Assembly: GCF_003851685.1 (NCBI RefSeq)
Contig: NZ_CP027727.1
Location: forward strand, 2,728,001-2,792,000
Reading direction: 5' to 3'
Length of the DNA stretch: 64,000 nt
Source of the DNA: Pseudomonas sp. R5-89-07
GTDB taxonomy: Bacteria > Pseudomonadota > Gammaproteobacteria > Pseudomonadales > Pseudomonadaceae
Both the position numbers and the translations under genes were made by a program. Within the stretch, counting starts at the first letter, position 1. Each line of letters starts with the position of its first letter. Under the pieces are notes generated by a model. The model was not told the DNA's origin. It did not search any database and saw only the letters and a list, made by a program, of their open reading frames with translations. This document shows positions 43,267 through 51,652 of this stretch, in pieces.

Positions 43267-44606
43267 TGGATACATCCACGATGCCGCGCGCCCGCTACAA
43301 GTCGCTGGTCGATACCTTCGCCGAGGACATCCGCTCGGGCAAGCTTGCGCCCGGCACACGCCTGCCCACGCACCGCCAACTCGCCGCCGAGCATGGCCTG
43401 GCGCTGGTCACGGCAAGCCGCGTGTACACCGAGCTGGAAGCGATGGGGCTGGTCAGTGGTGAAACCGGACGTGGCACCTTTGTGCGCGAAATCGCCTTGC
43501 CACCGGGGCAGGGCGGTGGGCAGATGCCGGTTGCGGCGGGCCTGCTCGACCTGAACTTCAACTACCCGTCACTCCCCGGCCAGGCAGAGCTTTTGCGTAG
43601 CGCGCTGCGCCAATTGGCGTTGTCTGGGGACCTGGAGGCGCTGCTGCGCTACCAGCCCCATGCCGGCCGCCCGCACGAGCGCGCGGCGGTGGCGCGGCAC
43701 CTGTTGCATCGCGGGCTGGCGGTGCAGGCTGAGCAGGTCTTGTTGACCAGCGGTGCCCAGCATGGCCTGGCGGTAACCCTGATGGCGCGGCTCAAACCCG
43801 GCGACATAATTGCCGTCGACGCGTTGACCTATTCGGGCTTCAAGGTGCTGGCCGAGACCCTGCACCTGGAAATTGTCGCCATCCCGGCCAGCGCTACCGG
43901 CCCGGACCTGGATCACTTGCAGGCCTTGTGCCGCAGGCGCCCGGTGCGTGCGGTGTACTGCATGCCGACCCTGCACAACCCGCTGGGCTGGGTGATGAGC
44001 CTGGCGCAGCGCGAGCAACTGGTGACAATTGCCCGGCAGCATCAACTGATGATCATCGAGGACGCCGCCTATGCCTTTCTCGCCGAACAGGCACCGCCGC
44101 CGTTGGCGACGCTGGCGCCGGAGCGCACGGTGTACGTCGGTGGGTTTTCCAAGAGTGTCGCCACGGGTTTGCGCGTGGGCTTTATCGCGGCGCCACGGGC
44201 TTGGGTCAAGGGGTTGGAGCGCACCGTCATGGCCACCACCTGGAACGTGGCGGGGGTGATGAGTGCGCTGGCCGTGGCTTGGCTCGAAGATGGCACCGTC
44301 GCGCAGCTGGAGGTGCAAAAGCGCGAAGATGCCCAGGCGCGGCAGGCTTTGGCTGCGCAGGTACTGACCGGGCTGAGCTATATCAGCCATCCTTCGTCGT
44401 ATTTTTTGTGGCTGCCGCTGGGGGAAGACGCCCGCGCCGATCAGGTCGCCATGGCCCTGCAGCGCGAAGGCGTTTGCGTATCCACCGCCGAACCCTTTGC
44501 TGTCTCGGCCCATGTGCCCCATGCGTTGCGACTGGCGTTGGGGTCAGTGTCGATGACGGCGTTGCGCGAGGCGTTGATCAAGGTGCGCAAGGTGGTGCAA
44601 TGGTGA
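43266..44606 (+). CDS. MocR-type (GntR/aminotransferase) transcriptional regulator
   Basis: This 446-residue fusion has a GntR winged helix (YKSLVDTFAEDIRSGKLAPG and RQLAAEHGLALVTASRVYTEL). The PLP aminotransferase-like domain has VYCMPTLHNPLG, IIEDAAYAF and the lysine segment GGFSKSVATGLRVGF. ATG 43266 is the longest well-conserved start; ATG 43281 (MPRARYKS) is an alternative. It probably regulates the divergent EamA transporter through the palindrome overlapping its own start. Confidence 0.9.
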   Translation: MDTSTMPRARYKSLVDTFAEDIRSGKLAPGTRLPTHRQLAAEHGLALVTASRVYTELEAMGLVSGETGRGTFVREIALPPGQGGGQMPVAAGLLDLNFNYPSLPGQAELLRSALRQLALSGDLEALLRYQPHAGRPHERAAVARHLLHRGLAVQAEQVLLTSGAQHGLAVTLMARLKPGDIIAVDALTYSGFKVLAETLHLEIVAIPASATGPDLDHLQALCRRRPVRAVYCMPTLHNPLGWVMSLAQREQLVTIARQHQLMIIEDAAYAFLAEQAPPPLATLAPERTVYVGGFSKSVATGLRVGFIAAPRAWVKGLERTVMATTWNVAGVMSALAVAWLEDGTVAQLEVQKREDAQARQALAAQVLTGLSYISHPSSYFLWLPLGEDARADQVAMALQREGVCVSTAEPFAVSAHVPHALRLALGSVSMTALREALIKVRKVVQW

Positions 44607-44634
44607 GCCTTCGCCGAACGGCTCTCCGGCAGGA

Positions 44635-45066
44635 TCAGTATTTGTAAGCCTGGCGGCCGATCAGCAGCCATGTGCCTTGCTGCTTCTGCCAGACCTGGAA
44701 GTTATCGATATCGGTTGGCACTTCGACGCCACTGTTCACCGCCAGGGCGTGAAAGTGGTTGCGCACCAGTGCGGTATCGCCGTTCAGGGTGATGCTCTGG
44801 TTCTGCATTTCCAGCGTCTTGAACGCGCTCTTGTGGGTTTCCAGGTCTTCGATGAACTGCGCCTTGTTCTGCACCTTGCCGCTGGAGTGGCCGTAGGTGA
44901 GGGTGTCCGCAGTCAGCGCGTGCAGTTGCTTGAGGTCCAGGTGCAGCATGGCCTGGGTCAGTTGGTCGACCGCCTGGGCCACCTCCTTTTCGGCGGGGGC
45001 CGGAGCGGCTACGACGTAGCCGGAGAACAGGCACAGAAAACCGATCAGCGCTTTGACGTTTTGCAT
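44635..45066 (-). CDS. Secreted NTF2-like (DUF4440) protein
   Basis: This 143-residue protein has a Sec signal (ALIGFLCLFSGYVVAA) and one SnoaL/DUF4440-type NTF2-like domain (TADTLTYGHSSGKVQ, ALVRNHFHALA, VWQKQQGTWLLIGRQA). It is probably periplasmic with unknown ligand. ATG 45066 is chosen because a cleavable signal starts there and AAGGAAT lies upstream. Confidence 0.85.
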   Translation of the reverse strand: MQNVKALIGFLCLFSGYVVAAPAPAEKEVAQAVDQLTQAMLHLDLKQLHALTADTLTYGHSSGKVQNKAQFIEDLETHKSAFKTLEMQNQSITLNGDTALVRNHFHALAVNSGVEVPTDIDNFQVWQKQQGTWLLIGRQAYKY

Positions 45067-45230
45067 GGGTAATTCCTTATTGTTGTGGGGAACGACATGA
45101 TGAGGTCTGTCGTCGTACAACCATGCATTAAATAAGCAGGCAAAGAAAAGGGGGAGCTGGAAATATTCTGAAATTACTCGTCTGTGAGAACAGTGAGCAT
45201 GCGCTTATCGAATGGGAGTTCGGTCAAACC

Positions 45231-45320
45231 TGTGGGAGGGGGCTTGCCCCCGAATGCGGTGGATCAGCTAAACATCTGTTGGCTGGTCCACCGCTTTCGC
45301 GGGCAAGCCCGCTCCTACAT
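45231..45320. repeat. Hybrid REP pair
   Basis: The left arm TGTGGGAGGGGGCTTGCCCC and the right arm GCGGGCAAGCCCGCTCCTAC belong to two different REP types yet still pair in the centre. They lie between the NTF2-like and amidase genes. Confidence 0.85.
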
Positions 45321-45330
45321 GGGATCGTGA

Positions 45331-47037
45331 TCAGCTGGCTGACAACGGCGGCGTGCGCGGTGGGATCAGGCGTTTGCTGCCGGTGGCTTCAAACGCCGAA
45401 GCGAAGCGCAGCAGCGCCGAATCGTCGTAGGCCCGCCCGGCAAACGTCAGCCCGACCGGCATGCCGATATCCGCCATAACGCCCATCGGCACGGTGACGG
45501 TGGGCACGCCGAGGTGGCGAATGGCAAGGTTGCCGTTGGCCACCCAAACGCCGTTGCTCCAGGCGATATCGGCGCTGGCTTCGTTGACGTCGGCATCGGC
45601 CGGACCGACATCGGCCACGGTCGGGAACAGCACCGCGTCGAGCCCCAGCTCGTTCATCCAGTCTTCCAGGTCCAGTCGGCGGGTTTGCTCAAGGCCGCGC
45701 AAGCCGTCGGGCAGGGTGCTGATCTCGTTCCACGGCGTGATACCGCGCTGGGCCATGCGCACGTATTCGTCCATGCCGGCGGCCAGGTCGTCTTCGCGGT
45801 TGGGCAGGGTGCCGGGGTCGTGGGGGAAGATTTTCGGGCCGTCGACATCCGCCAGGCGGTTCAACGCCGGGTCGCCGTTGGCGCGCAGGAAGTCATCGAA
45901 CGCCCAGGCCGACAGTTCCCACAGCTCATCGTGCAGGAACTGCTTGGACACCAGGCCACGGTTGAACACCGTGGGCACGCCGGGGCGGTCGCCCTCGCAA
46001 TTGGACACCAAGGGGAAGTCCACTTCGATGACTTCGGCTCCGGCGGCTTCCAGCGCCTTGCGCGCGGCTTGCCACAGCTCGATCACGGAGGCACGGGTGT
46101 GGATTTTCTGCCCGGTCGGCCCGCCGATGCCGGGGTGTTCACTGGTGCCGGCCTCGGGGTCGGCGTTGATGTACATGCGCGGTACGCCGAAGCGTTTGCC
46201 GGCCAGAGCCGCGCTGCCTGCGGCCAGTTCGGCGTAAGACGCCGGGCGTACCGAGCTGACGCTGGGGATCGGCACCCAGGGCTGCAGGCGCCACAGGTCG
46301 CCACGGGTATCCGGGTCTTCGGCCACCACCACCTCGAGCACTTCCAGCAGGTCGGCCATGGTGCGCGCAAAGGGCACCACCACGTCCATGGTCGGGGTCA
46401 GCGGCCAGTTGCCGCGTACCGAAATCACCCCACGGGAAGGCGTGTACGCACACAAACCGTTATTGGAGGCCGGGCCGCGACCGCTCGACCAGGTTTCTTC
46501 GGCCAGGCCAAACGCGGCGAAGCTGGCCGCAGTCGCCGTGCCGGCGCCGTTGGACGAGCCGGAGGCGAACGGCGCGGTAAGGTAGTTAGCGTTGTAGGGG
46601 CTTTCGGCGCGGCCATACACGCCACGTTGCATGCCGCCGTTGGCCATGGGCGGCATATTGGTCTTGCCCAGGCAGATGGCGCCGCCGGCCCGCAAGCGCT
46701 CGATGGTGAAGGCATCACGATAGGCGATCAGCTTGGCGAACGCCGGGCTACCCGACGCTGCGGTGAGGCCCTTGACCAGGTAACTGTCCTTGGCGGTGTA
46801 GGGAATGCCATCCAGTGGCCCCAACGTCTGGCCGTTTGCCCGGCGTGCATCGGACGCTTCGGCTTCCTTCAACGCGTCGGGATTGCGTACCACCACGGCA
46901 TTCAACGCGGTGGCGGTGTGCGGGCCGTCATAGGCCTCGATCCGCGCGAGGTAAGCCTGGACCAGTTCAACGGCAGTGGTCTGGCCGGTTTCAAGCGCAG
47001 CGCGCAATTGGGCAATGGAGACTTCGGTAACGTGCAT
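45331..47037 (-). CDS. Amidase-signature family amidase
   Basis: This 568-residue protein has the amidase signature: catalytic Lys in PYTAKDSY, cis-Ser in ASGSSNGAG and nucleophile Ser in ETWSSGRGPASNNG. It hydrolyses an amide of unknown identity in the cytosol. ATG 47037 is used; the preceding GTG 47040 is less likely. It is divergent from the DUF2834 gene by 124 bp. Confidence 0.9.
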   Translation of the reverse strand: MHVTEVSIAQLRAALETGQTTAVELVQAYLARIEAYDGPHTATALNAVVVRNPDALKEAEASDARRANGQTLGPLDGIPYTAKDSYLVKGLTAASGSPAFAKLIAYRDAFTIERLRAGGAICLGKTNMPPMANGGMQRGVYGRAESPYNANYLTAPFASGSSNGAGTATAASFAAFGLAEETWSSGRGPASNNGLCAYTPSRGVISVRGNWPLTPTMDVVVPFARTMADLLEVLEVVVAEDPDTRGDLWRLQPWVPIPSVSSVRPASYAELAAGSAALAGKRFGVPRMYINADPEAGTSEHPGIGGPTGQKIHTRASVIELWQAARKALEAAGAEVIEVDFPLVSNCEGDRPGVPTVFNRGLVSKQFLHDELWELSAWAFDDFLRANGDPALNRLADVDGPKIFPHDPGTLPNREDDLAAGMDEYVRMAQRGITPWNEISTLPDGLRGLEQTRRLDLEDWMNELGLDAVLFPTVADVGPADADVNEASADIAWSNGVWVANGNLAIRHLGVPTVTVPMGVMADIGMPVGLTFAGRAYDDSALLRFASAFEATGSKRLIPPRTPPLSAS

Positions 47038-47161
47038 CACTTTTTTTTCGCCGCCTTCAGGTGGGGGTATGGCGGCAGTCTACGTACAGATATTTGCGAG
47101 TGCCAGCTTACTGCTAAGGTAAGCGGTTTGATCATCCCTATTGCGCTCCAAGGAGGAGAAC

Positions 47162-47482
47162 ATGCCCAGACCCTATATCGCCCTGGCCGGATTGCTCGGG
47201 TTTTCGTTGTACACCGCCGCCACGATGTTGACGGCCGAGCAATCGCTGATCGCGTTTGGGCAGGAGCTGATGTCGCGGCCGGACACCGCGCAGGTGGTGA
47301 TCGACCTGTACCTGATGGCAATACTGGCGTGTATGTGGATGTACCGGGATGCGCGTGCGCGGGGGCGCTCCGTGGCGTCGTTGATTCCCTATTTCGTGCT
47401 GACGGCGGTGTTCGTGTCGGTGGGGCCGCTGCTGTATATCGTCGTCAAAGGTTTTTCCCGCCCCCCACCGAACCAGGGTTGA
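47162..47482 (+). CDS. DUF2834 small membrane protein
   Basis: This 106-residue protein has three predicted helices (about residues 6-24, 48-62 and 75-97) and the pattern VIDLYLMAILACMWMYRDA typical of DUF2834. The function is unknown. A strong ribosome site AAGGAGGAG lies just upstream of the ATG. Confidence 0.82.
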   Translation: MPRPYIALAGLLGFSLYTAATMLTAEQSLIAFGQELMSRPDTAQVVIDLYLMAILACMWMYRDARARGRSVASLIPYFVLTAVFVSVGPLLYIVVKGFSRPPPNQG

Positions 47483-47490
47483 CGCGTGCT

Positions 47491-47528
47491 CCTGTGGCGA
47501 GCGAATGAGCAGGCTCACTCGCCACAGC
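47491..47528. repeat. REP-derived hairpin between convergent genes
   Basis: CTGTGGCGAG and CTCGCCACAG flank a short centre. It resembles one REP half-pair and lies between the DUF2834 gene and the sugar-binding protein gene, where it could end transcription. Confidence 0.65.
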
Positions 47529-47541
47529 GGCGGCGGCATGA

Positions 47542-48465
47542 TCAAGGATTGAGGAATGCCTGGTAGTTGTCTTTGGTGATCTGCTGATAAGGAATCGTCA
47601 GCTCAGCCGTGTACGGCTCCTGCCTGACCATCTTCAGCGCCAGGTCGATGGAGCCTACCGCCTGGCCCTTGTTGTCTTGATACACCGTGACCAGCAGTTG
47701 GCCCTTTTTCACTGCATCCAGCCCTGCCGCACCGCCGTCGCTGCCTGCTACCAGAATGTCCTTGCCCGGTTGCATGCCCGCCTGGCTGATCGCCATGGCC
47801 GCGCCGATGGCCATCTCATCGGCGTTAGCGGCCACCGCGTCGATCCTGCGCCCGGACACAATCCAGTTATTCATCAGGTCAATCGCCTTGCTCCGTTGCC
47901 ACTCAGCGCTTTGCTCCTCAACGATCTTGATGTCGGGGTAGTCCTTGAGCACGGTCTTCACGCCCAGAGTGCGGTTGTGGGTGGCGTTGTTGGACAACAG
48001 ACCCAGCATGATTGCCAAATTGCCTTTGCCGCCCATTTTCTCCGCCAGATAACGCATCTGGATTTCGCCGGCCCTGATCTCATCCGAGCCGACATACCCC
48101 ACTCCCGGCGGCACCTCCTTGAACTCGGGGCGGCGGTTGACGTACACCAGCGGGATCTTGGCTTGCTGGGCGTTGAGCGTCATTTTTTGCGTCGCCGCCG
48201 TGTCCACCGCGTTGACGATGATTGCGTCCATGCCCTGGGCGGTGAAGTTCTGTACTTGATTGAGCTGGCGCACCACGTCGCCTTGGGCGTCTTCGAATTG
48301 CAGCGTGACGCCGGGGAGTTCCTTGGCGTGGGCCGCCATGTAGTCGCGCATCTGTGCCAGGAAAACGTCGTCGACCTGAGCGATGCTCACGCCGATACGC
48401 ACATCGGCGAAGGCCCAAGGCGTCATTACGAGGGTAAAGAATGCCGCGAAAAGTTGTTTTCTCAT
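47542..48465 (-). CDS. Periplasmic sugar/cyclitol-binding protein (RbsB-like)
   Basis: This 307-residue protein has a signal peptide (MRKQLFAAFFTLVMTPWAFA-DVR) and a type I periplasmic-binding fold (peripla_BP_4). It has NFTAQGMDAIIVNAVDTAAT, NRRPEF and VAGSDGGAAGLDAVKKGQLL. It resembles ribose/inositol binding proteins. No ABC permease or ATPase gene lies in the window, so it must work with a distant transporter or as a sensor. It follows the PhyH gene by 37 bp in one operon. Confidence 0.88.
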   Translation of the reverse strand: MRKQLFAAFFTLVMTPWAFADVRIGVSIAQVDDVFLAQMRDYMAAHAKELPGVTLQFEDAQGDVVRQLNQVQNFTAQGMDAIIVNAVDTAATQKMTLNAQQAKIPLVYVNRRPEFKEVPPGVGYVGSDEIRAGEIQMRYLAEKMGGKGNLAIMLGLLSNNATHNRTLGVKTVLKDYPDIKIVEEQSAEWQRSKAIDLMNNWIVSGRRIDAVAANADEMAIGAAMAISQAGMQPGKDILVAGSDGGAAGLDAVKKGQLLVTVYQDNKGQAVGSIDLALKMVRQEPYTAELTIPYQQITKDNYQAFLNP

Positions 48466-48502
48466 GATGTTGCTCCGCTGTTTTTGTTGTTGTTAAAGCG
48501 AT

Positions 48503-49627
48503 TCATGCCTGGCGCTTGGCCCGCATCTGCGCCACGGCGGCGGCAAAGTCGGAGTACGACCAGCGTTCGTCGAGGGCTTGCAGCATCAGTTGTTGCCCTG
48601 TTTGTGGGGCCAGGCCGTGCAAGGGTGGGTCGGTGTCGAGGTTGGTGGGGAAGGAGTAGCCGTCGGCGGTACAGCCGATCACGACCTGGGCATCCAGGGA
48701 TGGGTTGGCCAGCAGCACCGGGTAGACCGCCAGCATCATGCGGTCGCGATCGATGGCTTCCATCGGTTTGCCGAACGCCGAGGAAATCTGCAGCAGATTG
48801 GCCATACGCTGACGGTCTGGCGTACGGTTGGTGCCGGCGGCATGAAACAGCGCCGGGTTGAAAAACAACAGGTCACCCTTATTCAACGGCAACTGCACGG
48901 CATGCTGCTGGAAGTAATCGATAAAATCAGCGCGGCGCCAGGCCAGGTAACCCAGTGCATAGTGCTGGGAGAACGGCAGCAGCTGGGTAGGGCCGGTCTC
49001 CAGCGGCATGTCCGAATGGGCAATGGCGCCTTGCAGGGTCAGGTGCTGGGACAGCACATGCAGCGGCAATGGAAAACGCTCGACCTCATCGTCTATCTGA
49101 AAACCCAGGTGGTAATCGCGGTGCGGCTGCTGCGCCTGGCCACCCGGGTGCACCACGTTGACCTGGGCGGTCACCTGGAAGCCCGGACCCAACCAGGATT
49201 CGGCAATCAATCCGAGCAAGGGGTTGGCGTAGTACTCGGCAAACGATTCGGGGGACTGCAACGCGGCTTTCTGCAAGGCATTCCAGATACGCCCATTGCT
49301 GCCGGCCTTGGCGAAGTGATCCGCCGCTACGCCTTGCGCGGCCTCGTTGGCGAATATCGCCGCGAATACCTGGCTGTGACGGTCCACCACCTCCAAATCC
49401 TCGTAGCCCCCACGGACGACCATCACCCCAGGCCCCTCGCCAAATACCCGGTGCAGTTCATTCATCACGCCGAGCCGGTCGCTGTTGCGCAAGGTCTGGG
49501 CTTGATAAATGGGCACGTTGTGCACGACTTCGGTGCACAGCGGATATTGATCAGCGCTAGCCCGCTGTGCGCAAACCCGGTTGAAATCCGCCAGGCTCAC
49601 GGCGTCGCCGCGTGCGAAGGCAGGCAT
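48503..49627 (-). CDS. Phytanoyl-CoA dioxygenase (PhyH) family protein
   Basis: This 374-residue Fe(II)/2-oxoglutarate-dependent oxygenase-like protein has the HxD motif QPHRDYH, the distal His in PALFHAAGTN and an Arg (NRTPDRQR) positioned for 2-oxoglutarate. The ATG at 49627 overlaps the SDR stop, so the two are translationally coupled. The substrate is unknown; context suggests hydroxylation or demethylation of a sugar or cyclitol derivative (inference). Confidence 0.85.
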   Translation of the reverse strand: MPAFARGDAVSLADFNRVCAQRASADQYPLCTEVVHNVPIYQAQTLRNSDRLGVMNELHRVFGEGPGVMVVRGGYEDLEVVDRHSQVFAAIFANEAAQGVAADHFAKAGSNGRIWNALQKAALQSPESFAEYYANPLLGLIAESWLGPGFQVTAQVNVVHPGGQAQQPHRDYHLGFQIDDEVERFPLPLHVLSQHLTLQGAIAHSDMPLETGPTQLLPFSQHYALGYLAWRRADFIDYFQQHAVQLPLNKGDLLFFNPALFHAAGTNRTPDRQRMANLLQISSAFGKPMEAIDRDRMMLAVYPVLLANPSLDAQVVIGCTADGYSFPTNLDTDPPLHGLAPQTGQQLMLQALDERWSYSDFAAAVAQMRAKRQA

Positions 49628-50472
49628 CAGGCACCTCCCGGCAGGCTCAGGGCCTGATGCGGTTGTGGAGTGCTGCTGTCGGTGCAACCGACCACGCCTT
49701 GCTCCAGGTCGATCACCGAGCCGGTCATCATTCCCGACTCGCGGGACAGTAAAAATGCCACGCTCTGCGCCACCTCCTCCGGTTTGAGCAGCCGTCCAAA
49801 CGGTTGCGTGGCTTCTGCCTGCGCCAACCAACCCTCTTGTGCGCCGTGATACCGGCGCTGGATTTCATCCTCGTGCGGCGTATCCATCCAGCCGATGTTC
49901 AAGCCATTCACGCGAATGCGGTTGCGTAAGGCGCTGAACGCGACGTTCTTGGTCAAGATCGCCAACGCGCCCTTGGACGCGGCGTAGGCGCTCAGGAACG
50001 ACTGGCCGCCATGCCCGGTGATGCTCTGGATATTCACCACGGCGCCTTCCACGCCCTGGCTGATCATCAGTTTCAGCGCTTCCTGCATCAAAAAAAACGG
50101 TGCGCGCACGTTCACCGCGAACAAACGCTCAAACAGTTGCGGCGAAGTGTCGAGAATGGTGCCGCGATCCGACATTCCGGCGCAATTGACCAGGCCATGC
50201 AAGGTGCCGAACTGCATGCGCGCCGCGTCGATGATCGCGCGGCAATCCTCGACGTTCTCCAGATCGGCTTCGACAAAAAAAGCCCGGCAATCGAGCTGCG
50301 CCAACTGCCGCACCTGTTCTTCGCCCTGGGAGCGACGACGCCCGCAGATGATCAGCCCGGCCGCACCCCGGCGTGCCAGGGTGTGGGCCACCGCCGCGCC
50401 GAGGCCTTGGGTGCTGCCGGTGACAACAAAGAACTGGCCGCTGAACGAGGTGGCGAGATCGGTGTAAGGCAT
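49627..50472 (-). CDS. Short-chain dehydrogenase/reductase of the catabolic cluster
   Basis: This 281-residue protein has the Rossmann motif GSTQGLG, NCAG, the catalytic Ser in NIQSITGHGG and YAASK. It begins the minus-strand operon SDR-PhyH-binding protein, divergent from the LacI regulator. A polyol or sugar substrate is inferred from the neighbours. Confidence 0.9.
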   Translation of the reverse strand: MPYTDLATSFSGQFFVVTGSTQGLGAAVAHTLARRGAAGLIICGRRRSQGEEQVRQLAQLDCRAFFVEADLENVEDCRAIIDAARMQFGTLHGLVNCAGMSDRGTILDTSPQLFERLFAVNVRAPFFLMQEALKLMISQGVEGAVVNIQSITGHGGQSFLSAYAASKGALAILTKNVAFSALRNRIRVNGLNIGWMDTPHEDEIQRRYHGAQEGWLAQAEATQPFGRLLKPEEVAQSVAFLLSRESGMMTGSVIDLEQGVVGCTDSSTPQPHQALSLPGGA

Positions 50473-50544
50473 GGGGAACTCCTGATGTTTTGTTGTTATT
50501 CATCGCCCGGCTCGACGCCGGGCAAAACTGAGACTAGCATTGCA

Positions 50545-50591
50545 AAACCTCAGTAACGCCTAAAAAACACCTCAAAAAAACCTCAGGTAAC
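50545..50591. promoter_or_regulatory. Direct repeats upstream of the LacI regulator
   Basis: AAACCTCAGTAAC and AAACCTCAGGTAAC recur about 33 bp apart with a partial CACCTCA copy between, inside the divergent SDR/LacI gap. They are candidate regulator contacts only. A GCCCGGC/GCCGGGC hairpin lies just left of them. Confidence 0.35.
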
Positions 50592-50595
50592 CCGC

Positions 50596-51621
50596 ATGCT
50601 TGAACGCGCCAAACATTTCTCCCTCAAGCAACTGGCGACCCAGGCCGGCGTCAGCAAGGCCACGGTCGACCGTGTATTGCACCAACGCGGCAGCGTGCAT
50701 GCGCAAACCACGCGGCGCATCGAACAGGCGCTGGATGAATTGGAGTCGCAGGAGAAGAACGGCCTGGCGGTGGGGCGTACCTTCCATGTCGACGTGATCA
50801 TGCACACCCCGCAACGGTTCAGCGCAGCGGTGCAGGCGGCAATCACCGCTCAGTTGGCCAGCCTGGCGCCGTTTCGCATCGCGCCGCGTTTTCACCTCTT
50901 CGAAGAGATCGAACCGCAGGCCATGCACGATCAATTGCTGCGCTGCCTCAGCACCGGTAGCCAGGGAGTCGTGCTCAAGGCCGCCGATGAGCCGGCGGTG
51001 AACCAGGCGGTCAAGCAACTGATTGCAGCGGGGATTCCGGTGGTGACGCTGGTCACGGACCTGCCGCAAAGCGAGCGCATTGGTTATGTCGGCATGGACA
51101 ACCGCACCGCCGGCCAGACCGCCGCGTACCTGATGTCGCGCTGGCTGTCGGCGCAGCCCCAGGAGGTGGCGGTGGTCATTGGCAGCCAATTGTTTCGTGG
51201 CGAGGAAGAGCGCGAGATGGGCTTTCGCGCCTGGCTGCGCGGGCGTGCCGCGCACTTGCGAGTGCTGGATATCAGCGGCGGCTATGGCGTGTATGACCGC
51301 ACCTTCGAGCGCGTCACTCTTGCGCTGAAACAGCATCCCGAGCTCAGGGCGGTCTACAGCGTCGGCGGTGGCAACCGTGCGATTGTCGACGCGTTCGCCG
51401 CGCTCGGCCGCCCATTGGAAGTGTTCATCGGCCACGACCTGGACCAGGAGAACCGCCAATTGCTGCTTGAGGAAAAAGTCGCCGCGATCATCGATCACAA
51501 CCTGCAGATCGATGCGCGTCATGTATTCCTGCACATCCTGCAATACCACCGGCTCTGGAAGGCCGGGCCGATTGCGCCGTCACAGGTACAGATCGTGACA
51601 CCGTTCAACCTGCCGGACTAA
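50596..51621 (+). CDS. LacI-family transcriptional regulator
   Basis: This 341-residue protein has an N-terminal LacI helix-turn-helix (SLKQLATQAGVSKATVDRVL with RGSVHAQTTRRIEQAL) and a periplasmic-binding-like effector domain (GIPVVTLVTDLP, IGYVGMDNRTAGQTAAYL). It is divergent from the SDR-PhyH-binding protein operon and 31 bp upstream of the iolG-like gene. It probably controls both arms in response to a sugar or inositol. Confidence 0.92.
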   Translation: MLERAKHFSLKQLATQAGVSKATVDRVLHQRGSVHAQTTRRIEQALDELESQEKNGLAVGRTFHVDVIMHTPQRFSAAVQAAITAQLASLAPFRIAPRFHLFEEIEPQAMHDQLLRCLSTGSQGVVLKAADEPAVNQAVKQLIAAGIPVVTLVTDLPQSERIGYVGMDNRTAGQTAAYLMSRWLSAQPQEVAVVIGSQLFRGEEEREMGFRAWLRGRAAHLRVLDISGGYGVYDRTFERVTLALKQHPELRAVYSVGGGNRAIVDAFAALGRPLEVFIGHDLDQENRQLLLEEKVAAIIDHNLQIDARHVFLHILQYHRLWKAGPIAPSQVQIVTPFNLPD

Positions 51622-51652
51622 GTACGCCCACAACAACATCAGGAGTTCGACC

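Noticed and set aside
45514..47508. 664-codon plus-strand frame opposite the amidase gene
   Set aside because: Shadow of the amidase; the amidase signature is intact on the minus strand.
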